Shown here: positions 1 to 8,869 of the stretch, piece by piece | Numbering within the stretch: position 1 is the first letter of the stretch | How the letters are laid out: each line of letters begins with the position of its first letter | Assembly: GCA_965243095.1 (NCBI GenBank) | Contig: OZ251530.1 | Coordinates: forward strand, 1,860,001 to 1,924,000 | Length of the DNA stretch: 64,000 nucleotides | Origin: VXYL01 sp965243095 | GTDB lineage: Bacteria > Pseudomonadota > Gammaproteobacteria > Pseudomonadales > Azotimanducaceae | Direction: 5' to 3' | Notes under the pieces: model-generated | What the model was told of the DNA's origin: nothing | The model's input: the letters and a program-made list of their open reading frames with translations, nothing else | Database searches by the model: none | Position numbers and translations under genes: made by a program

Positions 1-367
1 CCTCAACACCGGCTTGATGACCGCGCTTTCGGACTACACCTTCGCCGAGGCGCAAGCCGACAGAAGCTACTGGGGCCGTTTGGTCGAGAGCGCGGTTGGC
101 GCGCATCTTTGCAACACCGCTGGCGGCGACATCCATGTGGCGTATTGGCGCGAAGGCAACCACGAGGTGGACTTCGTTTTGCACCGGGGCCAGCGCGTAC
201 TGGCTATCGAGGTGAAATCGGGTGCGCAGCCGCGTGCCTTGAGTGGCTTCCGCGTGTTCGGCAGCCATTTCCCGAAGTCGCGCAGCTTGCTCGTCGGCGC
301 AAACGGCGTTCCCGTGGCGGAGTTTCTGTCGCAACCGGCGGCCTACTGGCTTGACGAAGATGGCTAA
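1..367 (+). CDS. DUF4143-containing ATPase, C-terminal part (5' end outside window)
   Basis: The reading frame is open from the first bases, so the gene begins upstream. The visible ~120 residues match the C-terminal domain of the AAA_14/DUF4143 family of ATP-binding proteins: a WGRLVESAVGAHL segment followed by a PD-(D/E)XK-like core (EVDFVL, then AIEVKSG). In this family the N-terminal P-loop ATPase domain, not visible here, precedes this nuclease-like domain; the cellular role is unclear. The stop codon TAA at 365-367 lies inside the first codons of the next gene (8 bp overlap), suggesting translational coupling. Family assignment is fairly secure, function is not. Confidence 0.75.
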   Translation, partial: LNTGLMTALSDYTFAEAQADRSYWGRLVESAVGAHLCNTAGGDIHVAYWREGNHEVDFVLHRGQRVLAIEVKSGAQPRALSGFRVFGSHFPKSRSLLVGANGVPVAEFLSQPAAYWLDEDG

Positions 368-3300
368 GAAACTCGTTAAACGCACCTGCAGGGAGATTTC
401 CGGGAACACGTTTGCCGCTGGCGACGAACCGCGGCTGTCCCACCCGCTTTCCCACTACGCGGAACGGCCGGCTTGGGTGTTGCTCGCGCCCGCCGGCGCG
501 GGCAAGACGGTCGCGTTCCAAACCGAAGCCAAGCGTCTCGGCGCCTGCTATGTGACCGCCCGGGACTTCATCGCCCTGAACGACCCGGCGTGGCGCCACA
601 ACACGCTGTTCATCGATGCGCTGGACGAAATGCGTGCCGGTGCCCAAGACGGCAGAACACCGCTGGACGCTATTCGCACCAAGCTGGACGCGTTGGGCCG
701 TCCGCCATTCCGCCTCTCCTGCCGCGAGGCAGACTGGTTCGGCCCCAGCGATCATGTGCATTTGGCAGAGGTGTCCGGCGATGGCGAAGTCGTGGAACTG
801 AGTTTGGATCCGTTGACTCCCCGGGATGTCCGCGTGTTGATCGATGACCGCGTTGACGGTCCGCAGGCTGTCCTTCAACACGCGAAGGCGGCAGGGTTGT
901 CGTCTCTGTTGACGACGCCCCAGTGCCTCGAACTGCTCGCGAAGGCAGTGGCATCGGGTGGCTGGCCCAGCAGCCGCTTGGAGACCTTCGATCTCGCCTG
1001 CCGGCAGTTGGCGCAAGAGTGGAACGAGGAACATCGGATCGCAACCGCGAACGCCGCTGTAGGCACAGGCGATGCGCTCGCGGCAGCCGGCCAGCTCTGC
1101 GCACTGCTGCTGCTCAGTGGCTGCGATGCGGTCGCGATAACCCCCGAACCCGACGGGGGCGTTCTGCAGTTGCAAGACGTGCCCGGGTCGCAACAGATTT
1201 TTCGCGCCGCGCTGCGCACCGGTCTGTTCTCTTTCACCGCGTTGGGCGGAGATCGCCAACGCGCCGCGCCGGTTCACCGGCAAATCGCGGAGTTCCTTGC
1301 CGCCAAGCACTTGGCCGGCGTGATCGAAGGCGGCCTTCCACCGGGGCGCGTGATGGCGCTGATGACAGGACGGGATGGCGGCGTGGTCTCCAGTCTGCGC
1401 GGCCTTTGCGCTTGGCTGGCGGCGCACAGCCGCAAACTGCGATCGGACTGCATCGATCGGGATCCCCTCGGCACGCTGCTCTACGGCGACGTTAAGGGGT
1501 TCGGCGTAGACGAAAAACGGCACTTGGTGGAGCGCATCAAGCAATTGGCCAAGCGCGATCCAAGGAGCTTGGAGAACCGCTTCGAGCTGAATAGCCGCTG
1601 GGGTGACTTGGTCACGCCAGACGCCGAACCGATCTTTCGGGACCTGCTCCGCACACTGCCGCACGACGAGGCAGGCCAACGCCTCGCAACGGCCGTGTTG
1701 CTGGCTCTCCGCGAAAATACGCTAGTCGGGCTTCCCGCGACGCTGCTCATGGATGTGGCCCGGGACGAGGAGCGCACGCCTGAAGCGCGGGAGCTTGCGG
1801 TTGCGGCATTCACTCGACAGCATCCAGACGAAGACAGCTCGGTTCCCCCACTACGCGCGCTCCTTGCTGACATCGCCTGCGGAACGGTGAGCGATCCGAT
1901 GGACGGCCTCACTGGGGTGCTGCTTCGCCATCTCTATCCGAAGCATGTGCCTCCAGCCGAGTTGTGGCGCTATCTTCATCAATCGCGCCGATGGAACCAT
2001 TTCGGCACCTATCGGCGTTTCTGGGAGAACGACCTGATCGGCAACTCGACCGATGATCAGCTTGAGGACGTGCTTGACTCGCTAACCGCTCGGTTGAAAC
2101 CCTGGCGCACAGGCGCATTGACGGAGATGCACAGCCAAATATTGGCGAAGCTGCTGATTGGGAACGCCGAGCCGGAGCCGAAGCGCTTGGTGACCTGGCT
2201 CCGAAAACTCGACAGAAACTGGGATCCGAGATTCCCAAAAGCGCTCGTCGGGTGGCTATCGAAAAAACCAACAAGGGGCGCGCCGCTGCTTGTGGCGGCA
2301 GAGCAAATGGATGGGTTCGAGGCGTTGGAAGTAGCCAATTATGTGCGCCACTGTGTAGGAGTTGCCGAGCAGCCTAGCCGCGCCGAACAAGCGGCATCTG
2401 AAAAGCTTGGGCAAAAGGTGACTCCGCAGAACCCCGAACAGGCCCGCGTGAAGCAAAGCTGGCAGTCCTTCGTGCGCGAGAACGCAACAGCTCGCCAGAG
2501 CTGGCCGCCCGACATCCTTGAACGCCTCGCATGGCTATGCCGGGGCACGTTCGTGGACGAGGTGAAAGGCGACACGCCCAGCGAGCGCCTGCAATGGCTG
2601 CTGGACGACAGCGAACTCGTGGAAGTCGCGCTCGATGCCATCCGCAGCACACCAAACCGCGATGACATCCCAAGCGTCGCCGAGATTGCGGGCTTGAAGG
2701 CAAACCAGCTGCATCCGCTCGCCGCCCCGTTTCTCGTCGCGCTTGATCTAGAACAGTCTTCGCCAGCGGTGCCACCGTTGCGCGAGCATCGTTTGCAGAT
2801 CGCTTTGGCTTTCCAGTTCGCCGCGTCGGCCGGAGTGCCAAACTGGCCGCGCTGGTACGCGGCTGCGCTCAAGGATAGCCCGCGCCTGGTGGCCAGCACG
2901 TTGGTGAAATACTGCCGTGCCGCTTTCCGCGCCGGCAACGCGCCCCGCGCCACACTTGCTCCGCTCGCGCACGATGCTGCCCACGCCGAGGTGGCGGCAC
3001 TCGTCAACGTCGATCTACTGCGGCTCTTTCCGCCGCGGTGCAAGGCCGACCACCTGCCAACGCTGCGCCTGCTGCTAGCCGCGGCTTTGCGGCATGCCTC
3101 CCGGCCGGACTTGACCGCCCTCGTGCGGCACAAACTGTCGTTGCGCAGCCTCACCGGGATGCAGCGCGTCCACTGGCGGTGCTGCGGGTTGACGCTGGAC
3201 GCGGACGCGCACATCGAGCCGCTGTTGGCGCTGTTGGCAGGTCGCCACCGAGACCAGCGCATCCAATGCGCTGCGGACTTGATAAACGCTGAAGACTCGG

Positions 3301-4205
3301 AAGAACGCGTTCTACATGTGCAGGCGCTGGCGGCACGCCCGGCGGAGATGTTGCTGCGGCACCTTGCGGCGCACTGCCCGCCGGCGTCGCTGTTTGACGA
3401 TCCCTCGCCGTATCCCATTGTTGGTGACATGGACGCCAGTTACCGGGCCGCGGGTGCTGTTCGGAAGTTGCTGGCGCATCTCGCCTCGCTGACCACCGAG
3501 TGCGCGACCTGCGCCCTGGCGCAGCTCGCGTCCGATCCCGATCTCGTCCAGTGGCGCTCGCAGCTACGCAACGCGCACACCCGCCAGTTGCAGACACGCC
3601 GAGAAGCCGAATTCCGCCACCCAACGATCGCCCAATTGCTGGCCACCCTTCGCGGCGCCGAACCGGCCAACGTGGCCGACCTCGCGGAACTCGCCGCCGA
3701 TCACCTCATTTCGCTTGCGACGCAGGTGCGGCAAGGCGACACGTCCGACTGGCGGCAATACTGGAATACAGACGAGCACAAGCGCCCCACAGAACCGAGA
3801 CACGAGAACGTGTGCCGAGACGCTCTGCTCTCGGATTTGCGTCCGGCATTGCCAGCGGGCGTCACCGCCGGTTCGGAAGAAATCTACGCCGACGATCGCA
3901 AGGCGGACATCCGCATCGCCTACAAGCACTTCGCCGTGCCGTTCGAGATGAAGCGCAGCGATGCCCGAGACCTCTGGAAGGCCATTCACACCCAGCTAGC
4001 AGATCAGTACGCGCAAGACCCCGCCGCCCAAGGGCACGGCATCTATGTGGTGTTCTGGTTCGGGCGCGACCACTGCCAAAGGGAGCCCGATGGCCGCACG
4101 CCTTCCAACGCTGCCGAGCTAGAGGAGCGTCTGCAGCAAGCGCTCACGCCGTCCCAACGCGGCAAAATCAGGGTTGTTGTCGTGGACGTCTCGCAGGCAG
4201 CCTAG
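360..4205 (+). CDS. STAND/NACHT-like ATPase with C-terminal PD-(D/E)XK nuclease domain
   Basis: A 1281-residue protein. I chose the ATG at 360, which overlaps the preceding stop by 8 bp; the frame stays open further upstream, but that would run inside the DUF4143 gene. Walker A is APAGAGKT at residues 43-50 and Walker B is LFIDALDE at 83-90, the layout of NACHT/STAND signalling ATPases. Roughly residues 350-1050 are helical and leucine/alanine rich with no clear motif, consistent with HEAT-like repeats that sense a ligand. Near the C-terminus D1183, then E1196-x-K1198 (FEMKRS) fit a PD-(D/E)XK nuclease active site. STAND ATPases fused to nucleases commonly act as anti-phage sensors (Avs, bNACHT); a similar role here is inference. 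No direct family name is recognised. Confidence 0.75.
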   Translation: MAKKLVKRTCREISGNTFAAGDEPRLSHPLSHYAERPAWVLLAPAGAGKTVAFQTEAKRLGACYVTARDFIALNDPAWRHNTLFIDALDEMRAGAQDGRTPLDAIRTKLDALGRPPFRLSCREADWFGPSDHVHLAEVSGDGEVVELSLDPLTPRDVRVLIDDRVDGPQAVLQHAKAAGLSSLLTTPQCLELLAKAVASGGWPSSRLETFDLACRQLAQEWNEEHRIATANAAVGTGDALAAAGQLCALLLLSGCDAVAITPEPDGGVLQLQDVPGSQQIFRAALRTGLFSFTALGGDRQRAAPVHRQIAEFLAAKHLAGVIEGGLPPGRVMALMTGRDGGVVSSLRGLCAWLAAHSRKLRSDCIDRDPLGTLLYGDVKGFGVDEKRHLVERIKQLAKRDPRSLENRFELNSRWGDLVTPDAEPIFRDLLRTLPHDEAGQRLATAVLLALRENTLVGLPATLLMDVARDEERTPEARELAVAAFTRQHPDEDSSVPPLRALLADIACGTVSDPMDGLTGVLLRHLYPKHVPPAELWRYLHQSRRWNHFGTYRRFWENDLIGNSTDDQLEDVLDSLTARLKPWRTGALTEMHSQILAKLLIGNAEPEPKRLVTWLRKLDRNWDPRFPKALVGWLSKKPTRGAPLLVAAEQMDGFEALEVANYVRHCVGVAEQPSRAEQAASEKLGQKVTPQNPEQARVKQSWQSFVRENATARQSWPPDILERLAWLCRGTFVDEVKGDTPSERLQWLLDDSELVEVALDAIRSTPNRDDIPSVAEIAGLKANQLHPLAAPFLVALDLEQSSPAVPPLREHRLQIALAFQFAASAGVPNWPRWYAAALKDSPRLVASTLVKYCRAAFRAGNAPRATLAPLAHDAAHAEVAALVNVDLLRLFPPRCKADHLPTLRLLLAAALRHASRPDLTALVRHKLSLRSLTGMQRVHWRCCGLTLDADAHIEPLLALLAGRHRDQRIQCAADLINAEDSEERVLHVQALAARPAEMLLRHLAAHCPPASLFDDPSPYPIVGDMDASYRAAGAVRKLLAHLASLTTECATCALAQLASDPDLVQWRSQLRNAHTRQLQTRREAEFRHPTIAQLLATLRGAEPANVADLAELAADHLISLATQVRQGDTSDWRQYWNTDEHKRPTEPRHENVCRDALLSDLRPALPAGVTAGSEEIYADDRKADIRIAYKHFAVPFEMKRSDARDLWKAIHTQLADQYAQDPAAQGHGIYVVFWFGRDHCQREPDGRTPSNAAELEERLQQALTPSQRGKIRVVVVDVSQAA

Positions 4206-4412
4206 CCGCACTGCTTGGCGTCTCGGCGTCGAGATCCTTGCGCCGCTTCCATCGTCGATCGCTGCTTCGAGATCACCACGCACGGCAAGCAGGCGTTGCT
4301 CGCTTCGGCATTGGCGGCAGCGTTTCGGCACCTTGCCCATTGTGCGAGCAGCCCAGCCAAGGAGGCCCCCGCTCACATGGAACATGGCGGATAGCGCCCA
4401 CACAGGGCGGGG

Positions 4413-5121
4413 CGATTTCCGGTGGTGCTGTACAACGGCGACACCGAGTGGCGAGCGGCCAGGGACGTGCGCGAGCTGATCGCCGATGTGGGCCCGAACC
4501 TCGCTCTGTACCAGCCGTCGCAGCACCACATCGTGCTTGACCAGCGGCGCGCATCGCGGACGATATGCACCTGTAGCGGTTGACGCGGGCCGTTGTGCTG
4601 CTGGAGCAAAGCCGTTCGCCCGACGAATTGGCGGAGGTCGTGCGCCTGCTGAAGGAGTGGCTGGGTTTTCGGGTCAAGGCGAGCTCAAGCGGGCGTTCGC
4701 CGACTGGCTGTGGGTGCTGTGGCGGCGATTGGAGCGCGACCGGGACGAGCCGGCTGCGGCCGGCGGAACTGACATTGGACGACGTGGCGATGACATTGGA
4801 AGAGCGCGTGATCGGCTGGCGGGAGGCGGCGGTTCAACAAGGCGTTGAGCGGGGCATCCGGCAAGGCGTGGAGCAGGGCCGACAGCAAGGCATCGAGCGG
4901 GAGCGCACGCTGCTGCGCCGCTGGCGGAGAAGCGTTTCGGCGCGGACACTGCGGAGCGCGTGTTGGCACTGTTGGCGCGGGAGAACGACCCGCGACGGCT
5001 GGACGCGATCGGCGTGGCGATCGTGCGTTCCGAAACGGGCGACGACCTCCTTCAGCAGGCCCGGCGGCCTTTTCCGAACGCGCACGGAACCGGCAGGCTG
5101 AACGATGCGAGCAACCACTGA
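4413..5121 (+). pseudogene. Rpn-family PD-(D/E)XK transposase/nuclease relic, frameshifted
   Basis: Pieces of one protein are readable in successive frames: FPVVLYNGDTEWRAARDV from 4413, ending at a TGA at 4581; then TRAVVLLEQSRSPDELAEV from 4583; then GELKRAFADWLW in another frame; then the ELTLDDVAMTLEERVIGW and QGVERGIRQG segment near 4765-4905; and finally RFGADTAERVLALLARENDP up to TGA 5119-5121. The order and the Gln/Glu/Gly repeat near the end are typical of Rpn (recombination-promoting nuclease, YhgA-like) proteins. An intact relative is present at 18877-19821. The N-terminal catalytic half is missing and at least three frameshifts are present, so it is dead. Confidence 0.75.
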
Positions 5122-5191
5122 CTCGGCGATCGCAAGCCCCGCAAACCACGAGCGCAAGCCCCTCAGTTCGGCCTTCGCATATGGTCCGCGT

Positions 5192-5416
5192 TCAGAGGTC
5201 GCGCCACGCGGCTTCGTCCTCCGGCGAGTTCCATTCAGCAAGGATGTATGCCAAACCACGCAGGTAGGCATCGTCGGCCACGGGCATCTTGCGAACGACC
5301 AAGTGGTCCGCCTGCACCTCAAACGCGAGCGTGTCGCCCGCGTTGAGATTGGCCGCCGCCCGCACACGCTTGGGGATCGTGATCTGGCCACGGGTGCCGA
5401 TTCTTGCGAGTTCCAT
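5192..5416 (-). CDS. AbrB/MazE-family antitoxin-like DNA-binding protein
   Basis: A 74-residue protein beginning MELARIGTRGQITIPKRVRA, the classic SpoVT-AbrB swapped-hairpin fold, followed by GDTLAFEVQADHLVVRK and a short acidic tail. A purine-rich AAGGGG lies a few bases upstream of the ATG at 5416. Such proteins bind DNA as dimers and often serve as antitoxins that neutralise a PIN or MazF toxin through the tail. No toxin gene is seen next to it on either side: upstream are FkbM-like relics, downstream the Rpn relic. It is therefore an orphan antitoxin or a small transcription regulator. Confidence 0.85.
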   Translation of the reverse strand: MELARIGTRGQITIPKRVRAAANLNAGDTLAFEVQADHLVVRKMPVADDAYLRGLAYILAEWNSPEDEAAWRDL

Positions 5417-5631
5417 CAGTGGCCCCTTCGGTAGCCGAACACAGGGCGAAAGTGCGTGCGGCCGAAAGCGCCTTGGGCGTCCTTCGAGAGCGTCAGCGTC
5501 GCGCATCGTGAAGCGGGGCTCGTCCCTCCTGCGCGTCTGGCCGCTTCCACTGTTTCGCGGGGTCTCCGCCGTGGCGACGCTGGACGCCTTCGCGCCACGC
5601 CGAGCCCATTGAATTGGATGTTGCGGCGCAG

Positions 5632-5900
5632 TTACCGATAAGCCTTGCGCTGCGGCTCGAAGGCGTGGACGCGGCCCTCCGGCTCGGCCAGACGCCCCAT
5701 CAGCAGAGCGTGGGTGCCGATGTAGGCGCCGACGTCCAGCCCGGAACCACATGCGCCTGAAGGTGGCGGACAACGTGCGGCTCCCAGACCAAGCCCTCCG
5801 CCAAGATTCCCTTGATGAGATCCCGGGGCGGCGGATCCAGAAGCGCCCAATGCGGGGCGTCCGCCGCCAGATGGACACGCAATGCGCCCAGTCGTTGAGC
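5632..5900 (-). pseudogene. FkbM-type methyltransferase relic (left flank of island)
   Basis: On the minus strand one frame reads LRVHLAADAPHWALLD, then DLIKGILAEGLVWEPHVVRH; after a shift near 5745 another frame reads LDVGAYIGTHALLMG and GRVHAFEPQ before a stop at 5632. The DVGAYIGTHALLMG and VHAFEPQ segments are the SAM-binding motif I/II region of FkbM-family methyltransferases. The 3' half is missing and the frame is broken. The DNA around 5848-5893 is about 85% identical by eye to 9694-9740 on the other side of the methyltransferase/ATPase/HNH island. The remainder of the gap between 5417 and 6098 shows nothing recognisable, apart from an AT-rich stretch at about 5955-6000. Confidence 0.6.
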
Positions 5901-6098
5901 GGGCGGCGACGGGCAGGCGACAGCGAGCAGCCCGCGCTAGCACCCTATCTCCTCTTTTGGAAGATCATAACCATTTGAATTATCACACCTTTTTGCCGTT
6001 TCTAAGGCCGTATGGCCCTCGACCGGCCAAGTGGGCAAGCGGCGCATGTGGGTGCTTGGCGTGCAGGCACAATGATGGTGTAGAGTATCGCCCCTAAC

Positions 6099-7031
6099 GT
6101 GACCGTGCGAATCAGCGTGAACCCGACTAGCCACCCGAATACTGCCTCGGCCAACGGGGCAGATGCCAACGGCTCGAGCATCGTTGCTGCGGGCGCACCT
6201 TGGTCGGGCGTCTTCAACGGCAATAGCTGGGAGATCCATTGCGACGATGCGCTCGAAGCTCTGCGCGGCATGTCCGACGGCTCTATCGACTGCGCCATTA
6301 CGTCGCCGCCATACTTCTGGCTGAGGGACTACGGAGCGCCCGCGCAGATCGGCCTTGAGCCCACGGTCGCCGATTATGTCGACCGCATCTGCGACGTCAT
6401 GGACGAGGTTTTTCGGACGCTCCACCGCAACGGGCTTCTGTTTCTCAACATCGGCGACACCTACTACTCCGGCAAGGGCAAATCCACTGGCATCGACCAG
6501 AAAAGCTCGAAGCGCCGATTCGGACTTAGAGCCGTGGACAAAAGCGGAGGGCTTGGAATCGGACTACAGCGCAAGTCCCTCATCGGCATCCCATGGCGGG
6601 TGGGCATAGCATTGATTGAGCGCGGTTGGGTCCTTCGGAGCACGATCATCTGGCATAGAGAGAACTGCCTGCCGGAGCCCGTGAAGGATCGCCCGAGTCG
6701 AAGCTACGAGTACATCTTCATGCTTGCCAAGGATCGGCGGTATCACTTCGACAAGCAGCCTCTCATCGACAAAAAAGTCGACGAAGACGTGTGGACGGTG
6801 GCCGCACGGCCGAGATTGACGTCGAAGTTGGACACCGCACCATTCCCGGACGATCTAGTGCGCCGCTGCCTGCAGATCGGCTGTCGGCCCGGAGGAACCG
6901 TACTTGATCCTTTTGTGGGAACAGGAACAACCGCCCGCGTTGCCCTGTCTAGCGGGTTCTCTGCCGTAGGAATAGATCTAAACGGCGAGTTTTGTTCCCA
7001 CGCGGTCAAACAAATCCGGGCCCTTAAGTGA
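6099..7031 (+). CDS. DNA methyltransferase (N4-cytosine/N6-adenine type), first gene of a three-gene island
   Basis: A 310-residue protein from the GTG at 6099; an internal start is possible because the conserved part begins only at about residue 43. The catalytic motif IV is TSPPY (residues ~68-72), preceded by DALEALRGMSDGSIDCAI, and motif I DPFVGTGTT comes near the C-terminus. That order (IV before I) is the beta class of amino-methyltransferases, including many type II enzymes. It would modify a specific DNA sequence, probably self-DNA for protection. Its TGA overlaps the ATG of the ATPase gene (TGATG), so the three genes form one transcript. G+C content is clearly lower than in surrounding genes, indicating recent transfer. 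Sequence specificity cannot be read from here. Confidence 0.92.
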   Translation: MTVRISVNPTSHPNTASANGADANGSSIVAAGAPWSGVFNGNSWEIHCDDALEALRGMSDGSIDCAITSPPYFWLRDYGAPAQIGLEPTVADYVDRICDVMDEVFRTLHRNGLLFLNIGDTYYSGKGKSTGIDQKSSKRRFGLRAVDKSGGLGIGLQRKSLIGIPWRVGIALIERGWVLRSTIIWHRENCLPEPVKDRPSRSYEYIFMLAKDRRYHFDKQPLIDKKVDEDVWTVAARPRLTSKLDTAPFPDDLVRRCLQIGCRPGGTVLDPFVGTGTTARVALSSGFSAVGIDLNGEFCSHAVKQIRALK

Positions 7032-8869
7032 TGTTTCTGTCCATCGAACACATCATGGGGGCCTTGGACCAACTCAAATCCGTCAATCCGTTCTACGGAA
7101 TTACCTTCATGGTATGCAAAAAAGGCGGGTTGCCTATCGGTAGCACAGGCATCGATTTTCCGATGAATAAGCTCACGAGACACCACATGGAGTTGCATCA
7201 CAAAATTGACGCAACGTCCGATAGGTTCTATCAGCCCTTCTCGCAGAAGAAAAAACAATGGGTAGTCAACAAATACCCATCTGCCGGTCTGCAAGCCATC
7301 AACACCCAAACCTTTGGGACCGCTTTTCAACATCAACGGAATACCCAATTGTGGTCGTGGGCGGACGACTATCTGTCGGTGCTAGCGGCCGAACTGTCAA
7401 CGAACAAGATCCCCCTGTTTGCCATGTGCGTGTGGCTTTATCGAAGTGCCGATTTTGATAGATTCGACAACTTGGTGGATACCTTTATCGAAGAATACCA
7501 TATCACGCCAGAAGAACGCGATCTTCTTTTTGATTCGACGCCGCCATCCTACAGCACGTTTCCGCTTCAACAGCATGCCGCTCCGTCGATCGAGCTCCTC
7601 GCAATATTGGGCCGACCGCCAGACGCACCTCCAGAGGGCGGTGGACGTCTAGCCTATCTTCGTGTAAAGGGGGCAGGCGCAATGCCGTCTGTGGCCGTAG
7701 AGCCCGCGGAACGATTAACGCTAATTGCCGGCGACAATGGGCTTGGCAAGACGTTCCTTTTGGATTGTGCTTGGTGGGCTTTGACTGGCTCTTGGGCGAG
7801 CATACCGGCAGTACCACGGGAGGACAGCGGTCGCAAAGACGTCTCGATAGAGTTCGGTGTACGTGGGGCGGGCCGCCATGTACCGCAGCAGCTCGTACGA
7901 TATGACTGGAAGAGACTGAACTGGCAGGAACACCCGGGAAGCAGCACCGTCGCCGGTCTTGTGGTCTATGCGTGTGTTGACGGCTCTTACGCAATTTGGG
8001 ACCCTACAACGCAGACTACCGCGTCGGTGTATTCCAAAGACGAAGTTTGGAATGGCGTAACCGCAGGAGATGGCCGTAGAATAGAAGGGCTGGTCCGAGA
8101 TTGGCGAAACTGGCGAAGTGCGGAGGACAACAGTACGTTCGAGACGTTTCGCACAGTTCTGGAACATCTGTCGCCTTCCGACTTGGGCGTATTGTCCCCC
8201 GGCCCAATGACACGCGTCCCCCGCGACCCGCGGGAGATACCGACTATTGAGCATCGGTATGGCCGTGTGCCGATTCTCCATACGTCAGCTGCCGTAAAGC
8301 GCGTTCTTTCTCTTGCATACCTCATCGTGTGGACGTGGACTGAGCACCATGTACACTGCCATATGGCCAAGCGGAACCCAGAACGTCGCATGGTGATCCT
8401 TGTTGACGAAATCGAGGCGCACCTTCATCCGCGTTGGCAACGGCAACTCTTGCCGGCACTAGTTTCGGTTGTACACTTGCTTTCGAAGAACATCGATGCA
8501 CAGCTAATCGTTTCTACGCATTCGCCGTTGGTTTTAGCGTCGTCTGAGACCATGTTTAATGGAACAAAGGACCTGCTTTTGCATCTACAATTGAATAACG
8601 ACAAGATCGCACTGCGGAAAGTGAACTTTATGAAGTTCGGTAAAGTGGATCGCTGGTTGATGTCGGACGTGTTTGAGCTGATACACGCCAGATCGAAAGT
8701 AGCGGAGGATGCGATAGAGGACGCCAAAAGGACACAAAGGCAGGAGTCGCTGCCGACAAAAAAGGATGTTCGTGCCGTTTCGGATCGGCTGCGGGTATCG
8801 CTGCCGGACGACGATGAGTTTTGGCCGCGCTGGGTGGAGTTTGCCGATCGATTCGGAGTTGAACTTTGA
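7031..8869 (+). CDS. PtuA-like AAA/ABC ATPase with unusual N-terminal region
   Basis: A 612-residue protein from the ATG at 7031 (GTG 7028 is an alternative). The ATPase core has Walker A GDNGLGKT at residues 234-241, Walker B VDEIEAHLHP at about 457-466, and a THSP switch motif near 497, as in SMC/RecF-like ATPases of Septu (PtuA), retron and OLD-type systems. Unlike usual PtuA, about 210 residues precede the core, containing NPFYGITFMVCKKGGLPIG, TFGTAFQH and a WLYR-containing segment; I do not recognise this part. The HNH gene follows with a TTGA overlap. The protein likely senses infection and regulates the nuclease; this is inference from Septu. Codon use is markedly AT-richer than the neighbourhood. 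Confidence 0.85.
   Translation: MFLSIEHIMGALDQLKSVNPFYGITFMVCKKGGLPIGSTGIDFPMNKLTRHHMELHHKIDATSDRFYQPFSQKKKQWVVNKYPSAGLQAINTQTFGTAFQHQRNTQLWSWADDYLSVLAAELSTNKIPLFAMCVWLYRSADFDRFDNLVDTFIEEYHITPEERDLLFDSTPPSYSTFPLQQHAAPSIELLAILGRPPDAPPEGGGRLAYLRVKGAGAMPSVAVEPAERLTLIAGDNGLGKTFLLDCAWWALTGSWASIPAVPREDSGRKDVSIEFGVRGAGRHVPQQLVRYDWKRLNWQEHPGSSTVAGLVVYACVDGSYAIWDPTTQTTASVYSKDEVWNGVTAGDGRRIEGLVRDWRNWRSAEDNSTFETFRTVLEHLSPSDLGVLSPGPMTRVPRDPREIPTIEHRYGRVPILHTSAAVKRVLSLAYLIVWTWTEHHVHCHMAKRNPERRMVILVDEIEAHLHPRWQRQLLPALVSVVHLLSKNIDAQLIVSTHSPLVLASSETMFNGTKDLLLHLQLNNDKIALRKVNFMKFGKVDRWLMSDVFELIHARSKVAEDAIEDAKRTQRQESLPTKKDVRAVSDRLRVSLPDDDEFWPRWVEFADRFGVEL

Noticed and set aside
204..1679. Long open frame on the minus strand opposite the STAND ATPase gene
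   Set aside because: High GC leaves antisense frames open; the product has no recognisable motif and conflicts with a clear plus-strand gene.
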